Of a stretch of DNA of 64,000 bases, positions 1 through 20,608 are shown piece by piece. Under the pieces are notes generated by a model. That model was given only the letters and a program-made list of their open reading frames with translations, searched no databases and was not told the DNA's origin. This DNA comes from Siphonodentalium dalli. Lineage: Eukaryota > Mollusca > Scaphopoda > Gadilida > Siphonodentaliidae. Both the position numbers and the translations under genes were made by a program. Each line of letters opens with the position of its first letter. Within the stretch, counting starts at the first letter, position 1. The stretch is from assembly GCA_032622095.1 (NCBI GenBank), contig CP136065.1:111703195-111767194 (forward strand), written 5' to 3'.

Positions 1-185
<185 letters not shown>

Positions 186-221
186 ACACCCGAAAGATCG
201 GAAGCACAGCTTCAAACAAAC

Positions 222-237
222 GGCCCTTTTCAGGGCC
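222..237 (+). terminator. Histone mRNA 3' stem-loop of H4 with downstream purine element
   Basis: GGCCCTTTTCAGGGCC forms the 6-bp stem, 4-nt loop of replication-dependent histone mRNAs and is followed by the usual ACCA. A purine-rich AAAGAGAT at 251-258 lies 13 nt downstream and fits the histone downstream element that pairs with U7 snRNA. The stem-loop begins 37 nt after the stop codon. The same sequence follows every H4 copy at the same spacing. Confidence 0.93.
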
Positions 238-829
238 ACCAAATTATTTTAAAGAGATACTTTAAAAATTGCTGTACAGCAAAAATAACACGCCATGTTA
301 ATACAATTTTAGTATATACATGAAAGGCACATAAAGGAGTGAGTGAGTGAGCGAGCGAGTGAAGGATGGAAACGTGCTCATAAAAGTTTACTAAATACAA
401 TTTTTTTTTCGAACACTGCACTATGTTAGTTTAGTTCTATATATATAGACAAACTGCATAGTAACTGAAATGTGTATGGACGTGTGACCTAACTTTTAAT
501 CACTTGTTACATCTTCATCAGGGAATTGGGCTATATTCCACAATTAAGCATTCAATATTCAAACAAGCTCATTCCCGTTATTATTATTTTTTACACACAT
601 TTCTGACAGCTACTTTGTTGCCATGCCCCCCACATATACGGGGCATGTTCTTATATACTTGATCCCAATAAATGCTATGTGCACTTTAGTTGGGATATTT
701 GCTTATATTTTTATTCAGTTCAGTTCCCTTCCTTTTCATGGTTATTCGTGAATTCCTCATTGTCCCTAACCCACAGTGATTCGAATAGTTTAGCAATTCT
801 AATAGTTTATCTTTTTGGAAAATTTGGGT

Positions 830-845
830 GGCCCTGAAAAGGGCC
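830..845 (-). terminator. Histone mRNA 3' stem-loop of H2B
   Basis: On the minus strand this reads GGCCCTTTTCAGGGCC followed by ACCC, starting 30 nt after the H2B stop. The roughly 30 nt after it (ending in AAAAAGATAAACTATTA) is the same as the sequence after the H2A stem-loop, including the purine-rich downstream element. Confidence 0.93.
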
Positions 846-874
846 GTTTGTGTGTAAAGCTGTAAGTGAACAGT

Positions 875-1246
875 TTACTTGCTGCTGGTGTACTTCGTGA
901 CGGCCTTGGTGCCCTCAGAGACGGCGTGCTTGGCCAATTCACCTGGGAGAAGAAGTCTGACGGCGGTCTGGACCTCTCTGGAGGTGATGGTGGATCGTTT
1001 GTTGTAGTGGGCCAATCGGGAGGCCTCAGCTGCGATCCTCTCGAAAATGTCGTTGACAAAGCTGTTCATGATGGACATGGCTTTGCTGCTGACACCGGTG
1101 TCTGGGTGTACCTGTTTCAAGACTTTGTAGATGTAGATTCCGTAGGATTCCTTCCTTTTTCGGTGCCTCTTCTTGGTGCCGGTCGTTGACGCCTTCTGGG
1201 TCTTGGTGGCCTTTTTGGCTCCTTTGCTTCCTGCTTTGGGTGGCAT
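875..1246 (-). CDS. H2B: Histone H2B
   Basis: Core histone that pairs with H2A in the nucleosome. The 123-residue frame has a lysine-rich N-terminal tail (about residues 1-30), the histone fold with [20 protein letters not shown] and [18 protein letters not shown], and the C-terminal helix with AVTKYTSSK, a length and layout normal for animal H2B. Identical in all ten copies. It has no intron. Its TATA box (TATAAAA, minus strand) is at 1321-1327, 75 bp upstream of the ATG, inside the promoter shared with H2A. Its mRNA should be S-phase specific with stem-loop processing. Confidence 0.98.
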   Translation of the reverse strand: MPPKAGSKGAKKATKTQKASTTGTKKRHRKRKESYGIYIYKVLKQVHPDTGVSSKAMSIMNSFVNDIFERIAAEASRLAHYNKRSTITSREVQTAVRLLLPGELAKHAVSEGTKAVTKYTSSK

Positions 1247-1551
1247 CGTGAAACGAGATGAAAATTATTTTACTTGACGAAATGTCGAGAAAATATGGAT
1301 CGCCGGCAGAAACCGTTTTCTTTTATATCGCGAGTGCGCTCTAACGCGGATCAAACATAGCCCCCAGTTACTATTTTAAGCACACAAAGCTTCAGTTTTT
1401 AAACACGGACTTCGGCGAAAGCACATTATTGGCTCATTTATGTAGGTCGATCCGCAAAGGAGTATAAATTTCCTACCCACCCCTCGGAGATTTAATTGTG
1501 GAGATTTAATTTTCCATTTGTCGAATTTCGTACACTAGAAAATACACAATT
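1247..1551. promoter_or_regulatory. Bidirectional H2B/H2A promoter
   Basis: A 305-bp region between divergent start codons. For H2B (minus): TATAAAA at 1321-1327, preceded by GATCCGC (1346-1352 as its complement). For H2A (plus): TATAAATT at 1463-1470, preceded by GATCCGC at 1449-1455. One CCAAT motif (minus strand, 1428-1432) lies nearer H2A. The shared GATCCGC-TATA arrangement suggests common cell-cycle control; this is inference. Intact copies: 5193-5497, 9143-9447, 13089-13393, 17035-17339, 26070-26374, 30016-30320, 33962-34266. The copy at 20981-22428 is split by an insertion and the copy after 37907 is truncated at 38035. Confidence 0.85.
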
Positions 1552-1926
1552 ATGTCTGGACGTGGCAAAGGTGGCAAAGTAAAGGGAAAGGCAAAGTCCC
1601 GATCATCAAGGGCTGGACTCCAGTTCCCAGTCGGAAGAATTCACCGTCTGTTGAGAAAAGGCAACTATGCTGAGCGAGTCGGTGCCGGAGCTCCAGTCTA
1701 CTTGGCTGCAGTTCTCGAATACCTCGCAGCTGAGGTTCTCGAGTTGGCAGGAAACGCCGCTCGTGACAACAAGAAGAGCAGAATCATCCCAAGACATCTG
1801 CAGCTTGCCATCAGAAACGACGAGGAATTGAACAAACTGTTGTCTGGTGTGACCATCGCCCAGGGTGGTGTTCTGCCAAACATCCAGGCTGTCCTCCTCC
1901 CCAAGAAATCTCAGAGCAGCAAGTAA
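1552..1926 (+). CDS. H2A: Histone H2A
   Basis: Canonical H2A of 124 residues: basic tail beginning [14 protein letters not shown], histone fold with [20 protein letters not shown], the acidic-patch helix around [16 protein letters not shown], and the docking region [13 protein letters not shown]. It ends in KKSQSSK, so it lacks the terminal SQEY-type motif of H2A.X. Identical in all nine copies and intronless. It is divergently paired with H2B from the 305-bp promoter and is followed by a stem-loop 32 nt after the stop. Confidence 0.98.
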   Translation: MSGRGKGGKVKGKAKSRSSRAGLQFPVGRIHRLLRKGNYAERVGAGAPVYLAAVLEYLAAEVLELAGNAARDNKKSRIIPRHLQLAIRNDEELNKLLSGVTIAQGGVLPNIQAVLLPKKSQSSK

Positions 1927-1957
1927 ACAGTTTGCTACTCAAACACAACAACAAAAC

Positions 1958-1973
1958 GGCCCTTTTCAGGGCC
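1958..1973 (+). terminator. Histone mRNA 3' stem-loop of H2A
   Basis: GGCCCTTTTCAGGGCC followed by ACCC, then a purine-rich AAAAAGATAAA at about 1987-1997 as a probable U7-binding downstream element. AATAAA at 2031-2036 offers a second, polyadenylation-type end. Confidence 0.93.
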
Positions 1974-2402
1974 ACCCAAATTTTCCAAAAAGATAAACTA
2001 TTACAAAATTGCTATATTAGATTAGATAACAATAAATATATATGTATAAGCGCAAGCAAACAATTGCAAGTCAGGAAAATAAGGGGGAGGGACTGGGTGT
2101 GTGTGGTATGTGTAGAGAGAGAGCTTGACATGTATAACATTACGTGTGATTCAATGTGTTAGAGACATAGTATTTACTTGTTTTGGGTACGTGAAACTGA
2201 TCAGTTAGTATCCAGGCGCGATGCCAACTGGAGGAATATAGCATTTTACTAAAATCTCAAGCAAATCGATCGTGCCACTCCATAGAAAACATCGTCTGAA
2301 CTACGCTCAATTGTAAATATTTACTATTCGATTCGGGGCGCATCTGTTGGCGATAAACTAACCAAAACGATTTCCCCACCAAGAGTCACTGCATTTAATT
2401 AG

Positions 2403-2410
2403 TATATAAG
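2403..2410 (+). promoter_or_regulatory. Orphan TATA box in spacer
   Basis: TATATAAG in a setting like the histone promoters, but the following 1.4 kb has no histone frame. It may be a relic of a lost H3 or H1 gene or a promoter for a short non-coding RNA. Repeated in every spacer at the same offset. The functional reading is inference. Confidence 0.35.
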
Positions 2411-2608
2411 AACGACGGTGTGTCTTGTCAATTTGGATAAATATTTGTAAAAATTACTACTGTGAACAATATTATTTTCCATTTATTGTTGATCACCATA
2501 TCGGAGTGTTTCACATCACTTTAATATTAAGAGAGTCCAAAACAGACTCTGGGTTTGCAGCCAGCCAAATTACATAATCGATTATTTATAACTTTCGTCA
2601 ACATTTAT

Positions 2609-2797
2609 CTTCAATTACATTTATTTTTAATTACATTTATTTATAGTTACATTTATTTATAATTACATTTATTTATAATTACATTTATTTATAATTACAT
2701 ACATTTATGATTACGTACATTTATAATTACATTTATTTATAATTACATACATTTATGATTACGTACATTTATAATTACAAACATTTATAATTACAAT
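2609..2797. repeat. AT-rich minisatellite (ATTACATTTATTTATA)
   Basis: About a dozen imperfect 12-16 bp copies of ATTACATTTATTTATA and its variant ATTACGTACATTTATG, in tandem. Present in every spacer copy, 855-1043 bases before each H4 stop-proximal TATA region of the same unit. Confidence 0.85.
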
Positions 2798-2937
2798 TGA
2801 ATAAAGTGTGACTTTTTTTTCTCTCCAAAACGAAGCATTACTTTTATTCAGTTTACAACATGTTACGTTTGTGTGCATCAGTGACACAAATTATGTTTTT
2901 GTTTTGTGTTGTTTTAACACTGCTGTATTTGATATTT

Positions 2938-3008
2938 CCTTCCTTCCTCTCTTTCCTTCCTTCCTTCCTTCCTTCCTTCCTTCCTTCCTTCCTATCTTTC
3001 TTTGTTTT

Positions 3009-3052
<44 letters not shown>

Positions 3053-3053
3053 T
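2938..3053. repeat. Polypyrimidine TTCC and TTTC microsatellites
   Basis: Two adjacent tetranucleotide runs, TTCC then TTTC, forming over 100 bp of nearly pure pyrimidine on the + strand. Small frames through it give FLPS/FLSF repeats that are not genes. The TTTC run is one unit longer in the spacer at 5873-7769. Confidence 0.95.
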
Positions 3054-3751
3054 AGTTTTACTCCTTTTTGTATTGTTATTCCTTTAGCATATTACTATTT
3101 GTAATTTTATTTCATTAACTTACATCTTTTTCCCTCGATTTCTTTCTCTCTTTCATCTTTTCTTTTCATCTTCTATGAACAAAACAAATTCAATATTTCG
3201 CTTTTGGGGGAGGGGGTCAGGTCACCGACCGACACGTACCGGGTGCGCACATACCGACAATAAAAATTAAAGGCTAGATAGATACGGGGTGTTTCAAATT
3301 GAAGTGACCTATTTCTGTGTAATATGGAGGTGGGTGAGAGAAAAACAAACCGACCTTGGGTAAATACATATCAGCAGCACGACGTACGTCATTTATGTGG
3401 TCAACGGGACGTCACTCTGTGCACACAGGGCGTGTTGACGTTATAACAATTTAACAGCACATTTATTTAAGACACAAAATGCTGCCAACTGCCTTGTTCC
3501 AATGCTGAGTGACCGTCGCCGAAGGCACGAGCCATTAACAACTTTATGTGTAAAGTATTAATCGAAGGAAGAAATAAATACAAAGAACCCATATTTACAT
3601 ACCTTGCATGTTACCAACTTCAACTTTCCCGCTTTTATTTGTCACACTCCGGTGGTTCATATCGTGCACGTCAGAGAGCTGCAAAGAGAAACCAGGTCAG
3701 TTATTAAAATTCAGCCAAAACAGGCGTCTTGAAATAGGCCCGCGCGCACAG

Positions 3752-3759
3752 TATAAATA
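3752..3759 (+). promoter_or_regulatory. H4 TATA box
   Basis: TATAAATA 68 bp upstream of the H4 ATG, preceded by a GC-rich CCCGCGCGCAC block. Equivalent positions for the other copies: 7702-7709, 11648-11655, 15594-15601, 19540-19547, 24629-24636, 28575-28582, 32521-32528, 36467-36474. Confidence 0.85.
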
Positions 3760-3771
3760 AAGGACGATTAA

Positions 3772-4131
<360 letters not shown>

Positions 4132-4820
4132 ACACCCGAAAGATCGGAAGCACAGCTTCAAACAAACGGCCCTTTTCAGGGCCACCAAATTATTTTAAAG
4201 AGATACTTTAAAAATTGCTGTACAGCAAAAATAACACGCCATGTTAATACAATTTTAGTATATACATGAAAGGCACATAAAGGAGTGAGTGAGTGAGCGA
4301 GCGAGTGAAGGATGGAAACGTGCTCATAAAAGTTTACTAAATACAATTTTTTTTTCGAACACTGCACTATGTTAGTTTAGTTCTATATATATAGACAAAC
4401 TGCATAGTAACTGAAATGTGTATGGACGTGTGACCTAACTTTTAATCACTTGTTACATCTTCATCAGGGAATTGGGCTATATTCCACAATTAAGCATTCA
4501 ATATTCAAACAAGCTCATTCCCGTTATTATTATTTTTTACACACATTTCTGACAGCTACTTTGTTGCCATGCCCCCCACATATACGGGGCATGTTCTTAT
4601 ATACTTGATCCCAATAAATGCTATGTGCACTTTAGTTGGGATATTTGCTTATATTTTTATTCAGTTCAGTTCCCTTCCTTTTCATGGTTATTCGTGAATT
4701 CCTCATTGTCCCTAACCCACAGTGATTCGAATAGTTTAGCAATTCTAATAGTTTATCTTTTTGGAAAATTTGGGTGGCCCTGAAAAGGGCCGTTTGTGTG
4801 TAAAGCTGTAAGTGAACAGT

Positions 4821-5192
4821 TTACTTGCTGCTGGTGTACTTCGTGACGGCCTTGGTGCCCTCAGAGACGGCGTGCTTGGCCAATTCACCTGGGAGAAGAA
4901 GTCTGACGGCGGTCTGGACCTCTCTGGAGGTGATGGTGGATCGTTTGTTGTAGTGGGCCAATCGGGAGGCCTCAGCTGCGATCCTCTCGAAAATGTCGTT
5001 GACAAAGCTGTTCATGATGGACATGGCTTTGCTGCTGACACCGGTGTCTGGGTGTACCTGTTTCAAGACTTTGTAGATGTAGATTCCGTAGGATTCCTTC
5101 CTTTTTCGGTGCCTCTTCTTGGTGCCGGTCGTTGACGCCTTCTGGGTCTTGGTGGCCTTTTTGGCTCCTTTGCTTCCTGCTTTGGGTGGCAT
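4821..5192 (-). CDS. H2B: Histone H2B
   Basis: Second H2B copy, protein identical to the reference at 875-1246. TATA at 5267-5273, stem-loop at 4776-4791. Confidence 0.98.
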   Translation of the reverse strand: MPPKAGSKGAKKATKTQKASTTGTKKRHRKRKESYGIYIYKVLKQVHPDTGVSSKAMSIMNSFVNDIFERIAAEASRLAHYNKRSTITSREVQTAVRLLLPGELAKHAVSEGTKAVTKYTSSK

Positions 5193-5497
5193 CGTGAAAC
5201 GAGATGAAAATTATTTTACTTGACGAAATGTCGAGAAAATATGGATCGCCGGCAGAAACCGTTTTCTTTTATATCGCGAGTGCGCTCTAACGCGGATCAA
5301 ACATAGCCCCCAGTTACTATTTTAAGCACACAAAGCTTCAGTTTTTAAACACGGACTTCGGCGAAAGCACATTATTGGCTCATTTATGTAGGTCGATCCG
5401 CAAAGGAGTATAAATTTCCTACCCACCCCTCGGAGATTTAATTGTGGAGATTTAATTTTCCATTTGTCGAATTTCGTACACTAGAAAATACACAATT

Positions 5498-5872
5498 ATG
5501 TCTGGACGTGGCAAAGGTGGCAAAGTAAAGGGAAAGGCAAAGTCCCGATCATCAAGGGCTGGACTCCAGTTCCCAGTCGGAAGAATTCACCGTCTGTTGA
5601 GAAAAGGCAACTATGCTGAGCGAGTCGGTGCCGGAGCTCCAGTCTACTTGGCTGCAGTTCTCGAATACCTCGCAGCTGAGGTTCTCGAGTTGGCAGGAAA
5701 CGCCGCTCGTGACAACAAGAAGAGCAGAATCATCCCAAGACATCTGCAGCTTGCCATCAGAAACGACGAGGAATTGAACAAACTGTTGTCTGGTGTGACC
5801 ATCGCCCAGGGTGGTGTTCTGCCAAACATCCAGGCTGTCCTCCTCCCCAAGAAATCTCAGAGCAGCAAGTAA
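5498..5872 (+). CDS. H2A: Histone H2A
   Basis: Second H2A copy, protein identical to 1552-1926. TATA at 5409-5416, stem-loop at 5904-5919. Confidence 0.98.
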   Translation: MSGRGKGGKVKGKAKSRSSRAGLQFPVGRIHRLLRKGNYAERVGAGAPVYLAAVLEYLAAEVLELAGNAARDNKKSRIIPRHLQLAIRNDEELNKLLSGVTIAQGGVLPNIQAVLLPKKSQSSK

Positions 5873-8081
<2,209 letters not shown>

Positions 8082-8770
8082 ACACCCGAAAGATCGGAAG
8101 CACAGCTTCAAACAAACGGCCCTTTTCAGGGCCACCAAATTATTTTAAAGAGATACTTTAAAAATTGCTGTACAGCAAAAATAACACGCCATGTTAATAC
8201 AATTTTAGTATATACATGAAAGGCACATAAAGGAGTGAGTGAGTGAGCGAGCGAGTGAAGGATGGAAACGTGCTCATAAAAGTTTACTAAATACAATTTT
8301 TTTTTCGAACACTGCACTATGTTAGTTTAGTTCTATATATATAGACAAACTGCATAGTAACTGAAATGTGTATGGACGTGTGACCTAACTTTTAATCACT
8401 TGTTACATCTTCATCAGGGAATTGGGCTATATTCCACAATTAAGCATTCAATATTCAAACAAGCTCATTCCCGTTATTATTATTTTTTACACACATTTCT
8501 GACAGCTACTTTGTTGCCATGCCCCCCACATATACGGGGCATGTTCTTATATACTTGATCCCAATAAATGCTATGTGCACTTTAGTTGGGATATTTGCTT
8601 ATATTTTTATTCAGTTCAGTTCCCTTCCTTTTCATGGTTATTCGTGAATTCCTCATTGTCCCTAACCCACAGTGATTCGAATAGTTTAGCAATTCTAATA
8701 GTTTATCTTTTTGGAAAATTTGGGTGGCCCTGAAAAGGGCCGTTTGTGTGTAAAGCTGTAAGTGAACAGT

Positions 8771-9142
8771 TTACTTGCTGCTGGTGTACTTCGTGACGGC
8801 CTTGGTGCCCTCAGAGACGGCGTGCTTGGCCAATTCACCTGGGAGAAGAAGTCTGACGGCGGTCTGGACCTCTCTGGAGGTGATGGTGGATCGTTTGTTG
8901 TAGTGGGCCAATCGGGAGGCCTCAGCTGCGATCCTCTCGAAAATGTCGTTGACAAAGCTGTTCATGATGGACATGGCTTTGCTGCTGACACCGGTGTCTG
9001 GGTGTACCTGTTTCAAGACTTTGTAGATGTAGATTCCGTAGGATTCCTTCCTTTTTCGGTGCCTCTTCTTGGTGCCGGTCGTTGACGCCTTCTGGGTCTT
9101 GGTGGCCTTTTTGGCTCCTTTGCTTCCTGCTTTGGGTGGCAT
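8771..9142 (-). CDS. H2B: Histone H2B
   Basis: Identical protein. TATA at 9217-9223, stem-loop at 8726-8741. Confidence 0.98.
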   Translation of the reverse strand: MPPKAGSKGAKKATKTQKASTTGTKKRHRKRKESYGIYIYKVLKQVHPDTGVSSKAMSIMNSFVNDIFERIAAEASRLAHYNKRSTITSREVQTAVRLLLPGELAKHAVSEGTKAVTKYTSSK

Positions 9143-9447
9143 CGTGAAACGAGATGAAAATTATTTTACTTGACGAAATGTCGAGAAAATATGGATCGCC
9201 GGCAGAAACCGTTTTCTTTTATATCGCGAGTGCGCTCTAACGCGGATCAAACATAGCCCCCAGTTACTATTTTAAGCACACAAAGCTTCAGTTTTTAAAC
9301 ACGGACTTCGGCGAAAGCACATTATTGGCTCATTTATGTAGGTCGATCCGCAAAGGAGTATAAATTTCCTACCCACCCCTCGGAGATTTAATTGTGGAGA
9401 TTTAATTTTCCATTTGTCGAATTTCGTACACTAGAAAATACACAATT

Positions 9448-9822
9448 ATGTCTGGACGTGGCAAAGGTGGCAAAGTAAAGGGAAAGGCAAAGTCCCGATC
9501 ATCAAGGGCTGGACTCCAGTTCCCAGTCGGAAGAATTCACCGTCTGTTGAGAAAAGGCAACTATGCTGAGCGAGTCGGTGCCGGAGCTCCAGTCTACTTG
9601 GCTGCAGTTCTCGAATACCTCGCAGCTGAGGTTCTCGAGTTGGCAGGAAACGCCGCTCGTGACAACAAGAAGAGCAGAATCATCCCAAGACATCTGCAGC
9701 TTGCCATCAGAAACGACGAGGAATTGAACAAACTGTTGTCTGGTGTGACCATCGCCCAGGGTGGTGTTCTGCCAAACATCCAGGCTGTCCTCCTCCCCAA
9801 GAAATCTCAGAGCAGCAAGTAA
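9448..9822 (+). CDS. H2A: Histone H2A
   Basis: Identical protein. Stem-loop at 9854-9869. Confidence 0.98.
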   Translation: MSGRGKGGKVKGKAKSRSSRAGLQFPVGRIHRLLRKGNYAERVGAGAPVYLAAVLEYLAAEVLELAGNAARDNKKSRIIPRHLQLAIRNDEELNKLLSGVTIAQGGVLPNIQAVLLPKKSQSSK

Positions 9823-12027
<2,205 letters not shown>

Positions 12028-12716
12028 ACACCCGAAAGATCGGAAGCACAGCTTCAAACAAACGGCCCTTTTCAGGGCCACCAAATTATTTTAAAGAGAT
12101 ACTTTAAAAATTGCTGTACAGCAAAAATAACACGCCATGTTAATACAATTTTAGTATATACATGAAAGGCACATAAAGGAGTGAGTGAGTGAGCGAGCGA
12201 GTGAAGGATGGAAACGTGCTCATAAAAGTTTACTAAATACAATTTTTTTTTCGAACACTGCACTATGTTAGTTTAGTTCTATATATATAGACAAACTGCA
12301 TAGTAACTGAAATGTGTATGGACGTGTGACCTAACTTTTAATCACTTGTTACATCTTCATCAGGGAATTGGGCTATATTCCACAATTAAGCATTCAATAT
12401 TCAAACAAGCTCATTCCCGTTATTATTATTTTTTACACACATTTCTGACAGCTACTTTGTTGCCATGCCCCCCACATATACGGGGCATGTTCTTATATAC
12501 TTGATCCCAATAAATGCTATGTGCACTTTAGTTGGGATATTTGCTTATATTTTTATTCAGTTCAGTTCCCTTCCTTTTCATGGTTATTCGTGAATTCCTC
12601 ATTGTCCCTAACCCACAGTGATTCGAATAGTTTAGCAATTCTAATAGTTTATCTTTTTGGAAAATTTGGGTGGCCCTGAAAAGGGCCGTTTGTGTGTAAA
12701 GCTGTAAGTGAACAGT

Positions 12717-13088
12717 TTACTTGCTGCTGGTGTACTTCGTGACGGCCTTGGTGCCCTCAGAGACGGCGTGCTTGGCCAATTCACCTGGGAGAAGAAGTCT
12801 GACGGCGGTCTGGACCTCTCTGGAGGTGATGGTGGATCGTTTGTTGTAGTGGGCCAATCGGGAGGCCTCAGCTGCGATCCTCTCGAAAATGTCGTTGACA
12901 AAGCTGTTCATGATGGACATGGCTTTGCTGCTGACACCGGTGTCTGGGTGTACCTGTTTCAAGACTTTGTAGATGTAGATTCCGTAGGATTCCTTCCTTT
13001 TTCGGTGCCTCTTCTTGGTGCCGGTCGTTGACGCCTTCTGGGTCTTGGTGGCCTTTTTGGCTCCTTTGCTTCCTGCTTTGGGTGGCAT
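12717..13088 (-). CDS. H2B: Histone H2B
   Basis: Identical protein. TATA at 13163-13169, stem-loop at 12672-12687. Confidence 0.98.
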   Translation of the reverse strand: MPPKAGSKGAKKATKTQKASTTGTKKRHRKRKESYGIYIYKVLKQVHPDTGVSSKAMSIMNSFVNDIFERIAAEASRLAHYNKRSTITSREVQTAVRLLLPGELAKHAVSEGTKAVTKYTSSK

Positions 13089-13393
13089 CGTGAAACGAGA
13101 TGAAAATTATTTTACTTGACGAAATGTCGAGAAAATATGGATCGCCGGCAGAAACCGTTTTCTTTTATATCGCGAGTGCGCTCTAACGCGGATCAAACAT
13201 AGCCCCCAGTTACTATTTTAAGCACACAAAGCTTCAGTTTTTAAACACGGACTTCGGCGAAAGCACATTATTGGCTCATTTATGTAGGTCGATCCGCAAA
13301 GGAGTATAAATTTCCTACCCACCCCTCGGAGATTTAATTGTGGAGATTTAATTTTCCATTTGTCGAATTTCGTACACTAGAAAATACACAATT

Positions 13394-13768
13394 ATGTCTG
13401 GACGTGGCAAAGGTGGCAAAGTAAAGGGAAAGGCAAAGTCCCGATCATCAAGGGCTGGACTCCAGTTCCCAGTCGGAAGAATTCACCGTCTGTTGAGAAA
13501 AGGCAACTATGCTGAGCGAGTCGGTGCCGGAGCTCCAGTCTACTTGGCTGCAGTTCTCGAATACCTCGCAGCTGAGGTTCTCGAGTTGGCAGGAAACGCC
13601 GCTCGTGACAACAAGAAGAGCAGAATCATCCCAAGACATCTGCAGCTTGCCATCAGAAACGACGAGGAATTGAACAAACTGTTGTCTGGTGTGACCATCG
13701 CCCAGGGTGGTGTTCTGCCAAACATCCAGGCTGTCCTCCTCCCCAAGAAATCTCAGAGCAGCAAGTAA
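13394..13768 (+). CDS. H2A: Histone H2A
   Basis: Identical protein. Stem-loop at 13800-13815. Confidence 0.98.
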   Translation: MSGRGKGGKVKGKAKSRSSRAGLQFPVGRIHRLLRKGNYAERVGAGAPVYLAAVLEYLAAEVLELAGNAARDNKKSRIIPRHLQLAIRNDEELNKLLSGVTIAQGGVLPNIQAVLLPKKSQSSK

Positions 13769-15973
<2,205 letters not shown>

Positions 15974-16662
15974 ACACCCGAAAGATCGGAAGCACAGCTT
16001 CAAACAAACGGCCCTTTTCAGGGCCACCAAATTATTTTAAAGAGATACTTTAAAAATTGCTGTACAGCAAAAATAACACGCCATGTTAATACAATTTTAG
16101 TATATACATGAAAGGCACATAAAGGAGTGAGTGAGTGAGCGAGCGAGTGAAGGATGGAAACGTGCTCATAAAAGTTTACTAAATACAATTTTTTTTTCGA
16201 ACACTGCACTATGTTAGTTTAGTTCTATATATATAGACAAACTGCATAGTAACTGAAATGTGTATGGACGTGTGACCTAACTTTTAATCACTTGTTACAT
16301 CTTCATCAGGGAATTGGGCTATATTCCACAATTAAGCATTCAATATTCAAACAAGCTCATTCCCGTTATTATTATTTTTTACACACATTTCTGACAGCTA
16401 CTTTGTTGCCATGCCCCCCACATATACGGGGCATGTTCTTATATACTTGATCCCAATAAATGCTATGTGCACTTTAGTTGGGATATTTGCTTATATTTTT
16501 ATTCAGTTCAGTTCCCTTCCTTTTCATGGTTATTCGTGAATTCCTCATTGTCCCTAACCCACAGTGATTCGAATAGTTTAGCAATTCTAATAGTTTATCT
16601 TTTTGGAAAATTTGGGTGGCCCTGAAAAGGGCCGTTTGTGTGTAAAGCTGTAAGTGAACAGT

Positions 16663-17034
16663 TTACTTGCTGCTGGTGTACTTCGTGACGGCCTTGGTGC
16701 CCTCAGAGACGGCGTGCTTGGCCAATTCACCTGGGAGAAGAAGTCTGACGGCGGTCTGGACCTCTCTGGAGGTGATGGTGGATCGTTTGTTGTAGTGGGC
16801 CAATCGGGAGGCCTCAGCTGCGATCCTCTCGAAAATGTCGTTGACAAAGCTGTTCATGATGGACATGGCTTTGCTGCTGACACCGGTGTCTGGGTGTACC
16901 TGTTTCAAGACTTTGTAGATGTAGATTCCGTAGGATTCCTTCCTTTTTCGGTGCCTCTTCTTGGTGCCGGTCGTTGACGCCTTCTGGGTCTTGGTGGCCT
17001 TTTTGGCTCCTTTGCTTCCTGCTTTGGGTGGCAT
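16663..17034 (-). CDS. H2B: Histone H2B
   Basis: Identical protein. TATA at 17109-17115, stem-loop at 16618-16633. Confidence 0.98.
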   Translation of the reverse strand: MPPKAGSKGAKKATKTQKASTTGTKKRHRKRKESYGIYIYKVLKQVHPDTGVSSKAMSIMNSFVNDIFERIAAEASRLAHYNKRSTITSREVQTAVRLLLPGELAKHAVSEGTKAVTKYTSSK

Positions 17035-17339
17035 CGTGAAACGAGATGAAAATTATTTTACTTGACGAAATGTCGAGAAAATATGGATCGCCGGCAGAAA
17101 CCGTTTTCTTTTATATCGCGAGTGCGCTCTAACGCGGATCAAACATAGCCCCCAGTTACTATTTTAAGCACACAAAGCTTCAGTTTTTAAACACGGACTT
17201 CGGCGAAAGCACATTATTGGCTCATTTATGTAGGTCGATCCGCAAAGGAGTATAAATTTCCTACCCACCCCTCGGAGATTTAATTGTGGAGATTTAATTT
17301 TCCATTTGTCGAATTTCGTACACTAGAAAATACACAATT

Positions 17340-17714
17340 ATGTCTGGACGTGGCAAAGGTGGCAAAGTAAAGGGAAAGGCAAAGTCCCGATCATCAAGGG
17401 CTGGACTCCAGTTCCCAGTCGGAAGAATTCACCGTCTGTTGAGAAAAGGCAACTATGCTGAGCGAGTCGGTGCCGGAGCTCCAGTCTACTTGGCTGCAGT
17501 TCTCGAATACCTCGCAGCTGAGGTTCTCGAGTTGGCAGGAAACGCCGCTCGTGACAACAAGAAGAGCAGAATCATCCCAAGACATCTGCAGCTTGCCATC
17601 AGAAACGACGAGGAATTGAACAAACTGTTGTCTGGTGTGACCATCGCCCAGGGTGGTGTTCTGCCAAACATCCAGGCTGTCCTCCTCCCCAAGAAATCTC
17701 AGAGCAGCAAGTAA
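17340..17714 (+). CDS. H2A: Histone H2A
   Basis: Identical protein. Stem-loop at 17746-17761. Confidence 0.98.
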   Translation: MSGRGKGGKVKGKAKSRSSRAGLQFPVGRIHRLLRKGNYAERVGAGAPVYLAAVLEYLAAEVLELAGNAARDNKKSRIIPRHLQLAIRNDEELNKLLSGVTIAQGGVLPNIQAVLLPKKSQSSK

Positions 17715-19919
<2,205 letters not shown>

Positions 19920-20608
19920 ACACCCGAAAGATCGGAAGCACAGCTTCAAACAAACGGCCCTTTTCAGGGCCACCAAATTATTTTAAAGAGATACTTTAAA
20001 AATTGCTGTACAGCAAAAATAACACGCCATGTTAATACAATTTTAGTATATACATGAAAGGCACATAAAGGAGTGAGTGAGTGAGCGAGCGAGTGAAGGA
20101 TGGAAACGTGCTCATAAAAGTTTACTAAATACAATTTTTTTTTCGAACACTGCACTATGTTAGTTTAGTTCTATATATATAGACAAACTGCATAGTAACT
20201 GAAATGTGTATGGACGTGTGACCTAACTTTTAATCACTTGTTACATCTTCATCAGGGAATTGGGCTATATTCCACAATTAAGCATTCAATATTCAAACAA
20301 GCTCATTCCCGTTATTATTATTTTTTACACACATTTCTGACAGCTACTTTGTTGCCATGCCCCCCACATATACGGGGCATGTTCTTATATACTTGATCCC
20401 AATAAATGCTATGTGCACTTTAGTTGGGATATTTGCTTATATTTTTATTCAGTTCAGTTCCCTTCCTTTTCATGGTTATTCGTGAATTCCTCATTGTCCC
20501 TAACCCACAGTGATTCGAATAGTTTAGCAATTCTAATAGTTTATCTTTTTGGAAAATTTGGGTGGCCCTGAAAAGGGCCGTTTGTGTGTAAAGCTGTAAG
20601 TGAACAGT

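Larger units (their letters stand above)
186..874. other. Convergent H4/H2B intergenic region
   Basis: This 689-bp stretch lies between the 3' ends of H4 and H2B and holds no gene. It contains both histone stem-loops (222-237 and 830-845), a GAGT/GAGC simple repeat near 333-362, a run of T near 390, a GC-stem hairpin CATGCCCC/GGGGCATG (622-629 and 640-647), AATAAA on the + strand at 667-672 and AATAAA on the - strand at 710-715. The AATAAA signals could give polyadenylated read-through forms, known for some lophotrochozoan histone genes. Other copies: 4132-4820, 8082-8770, 12028-12716, 15974-16662, 19920-20608, 25009-25697, 28955-29643, 32901-33589, 36847-37535. Confidence 0.85.

Noticed and set aside
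866-1189. 107-residue + strand frame overlapping H2B, repeated in every unit
   Set aside because: Antisense shadow of the conserved H2B coding sequence; no independent features.
1932-2162. 76-residue frame directly after H2A
   Set aside because: Begins within the 3' UTR, spans the stem-loop and has no conserved features.
2808-3104. 98-residue and 75-residue frames rich in FLPS and FLSF
   Set aside because: They are translations of TTCC/TTTC microsatellites and change frame when one repeat is added.
3600-3640. Possible splice donor CAAG|GTATGT on the minus strand of the spacer, considered as a spliced-leader or small RNA gene
   Set aside because: No Sm-site, promoter or known small RNA sequence accompanies it; short motif expected by chance.
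2240-3740. Search for 5S rRNA, tRNA or snRNA in the histone spacer, since 5S linkage is known in some molluscs
   Set aside because: No matching internal promoter boxes or conserved RNA sequence on either strand.
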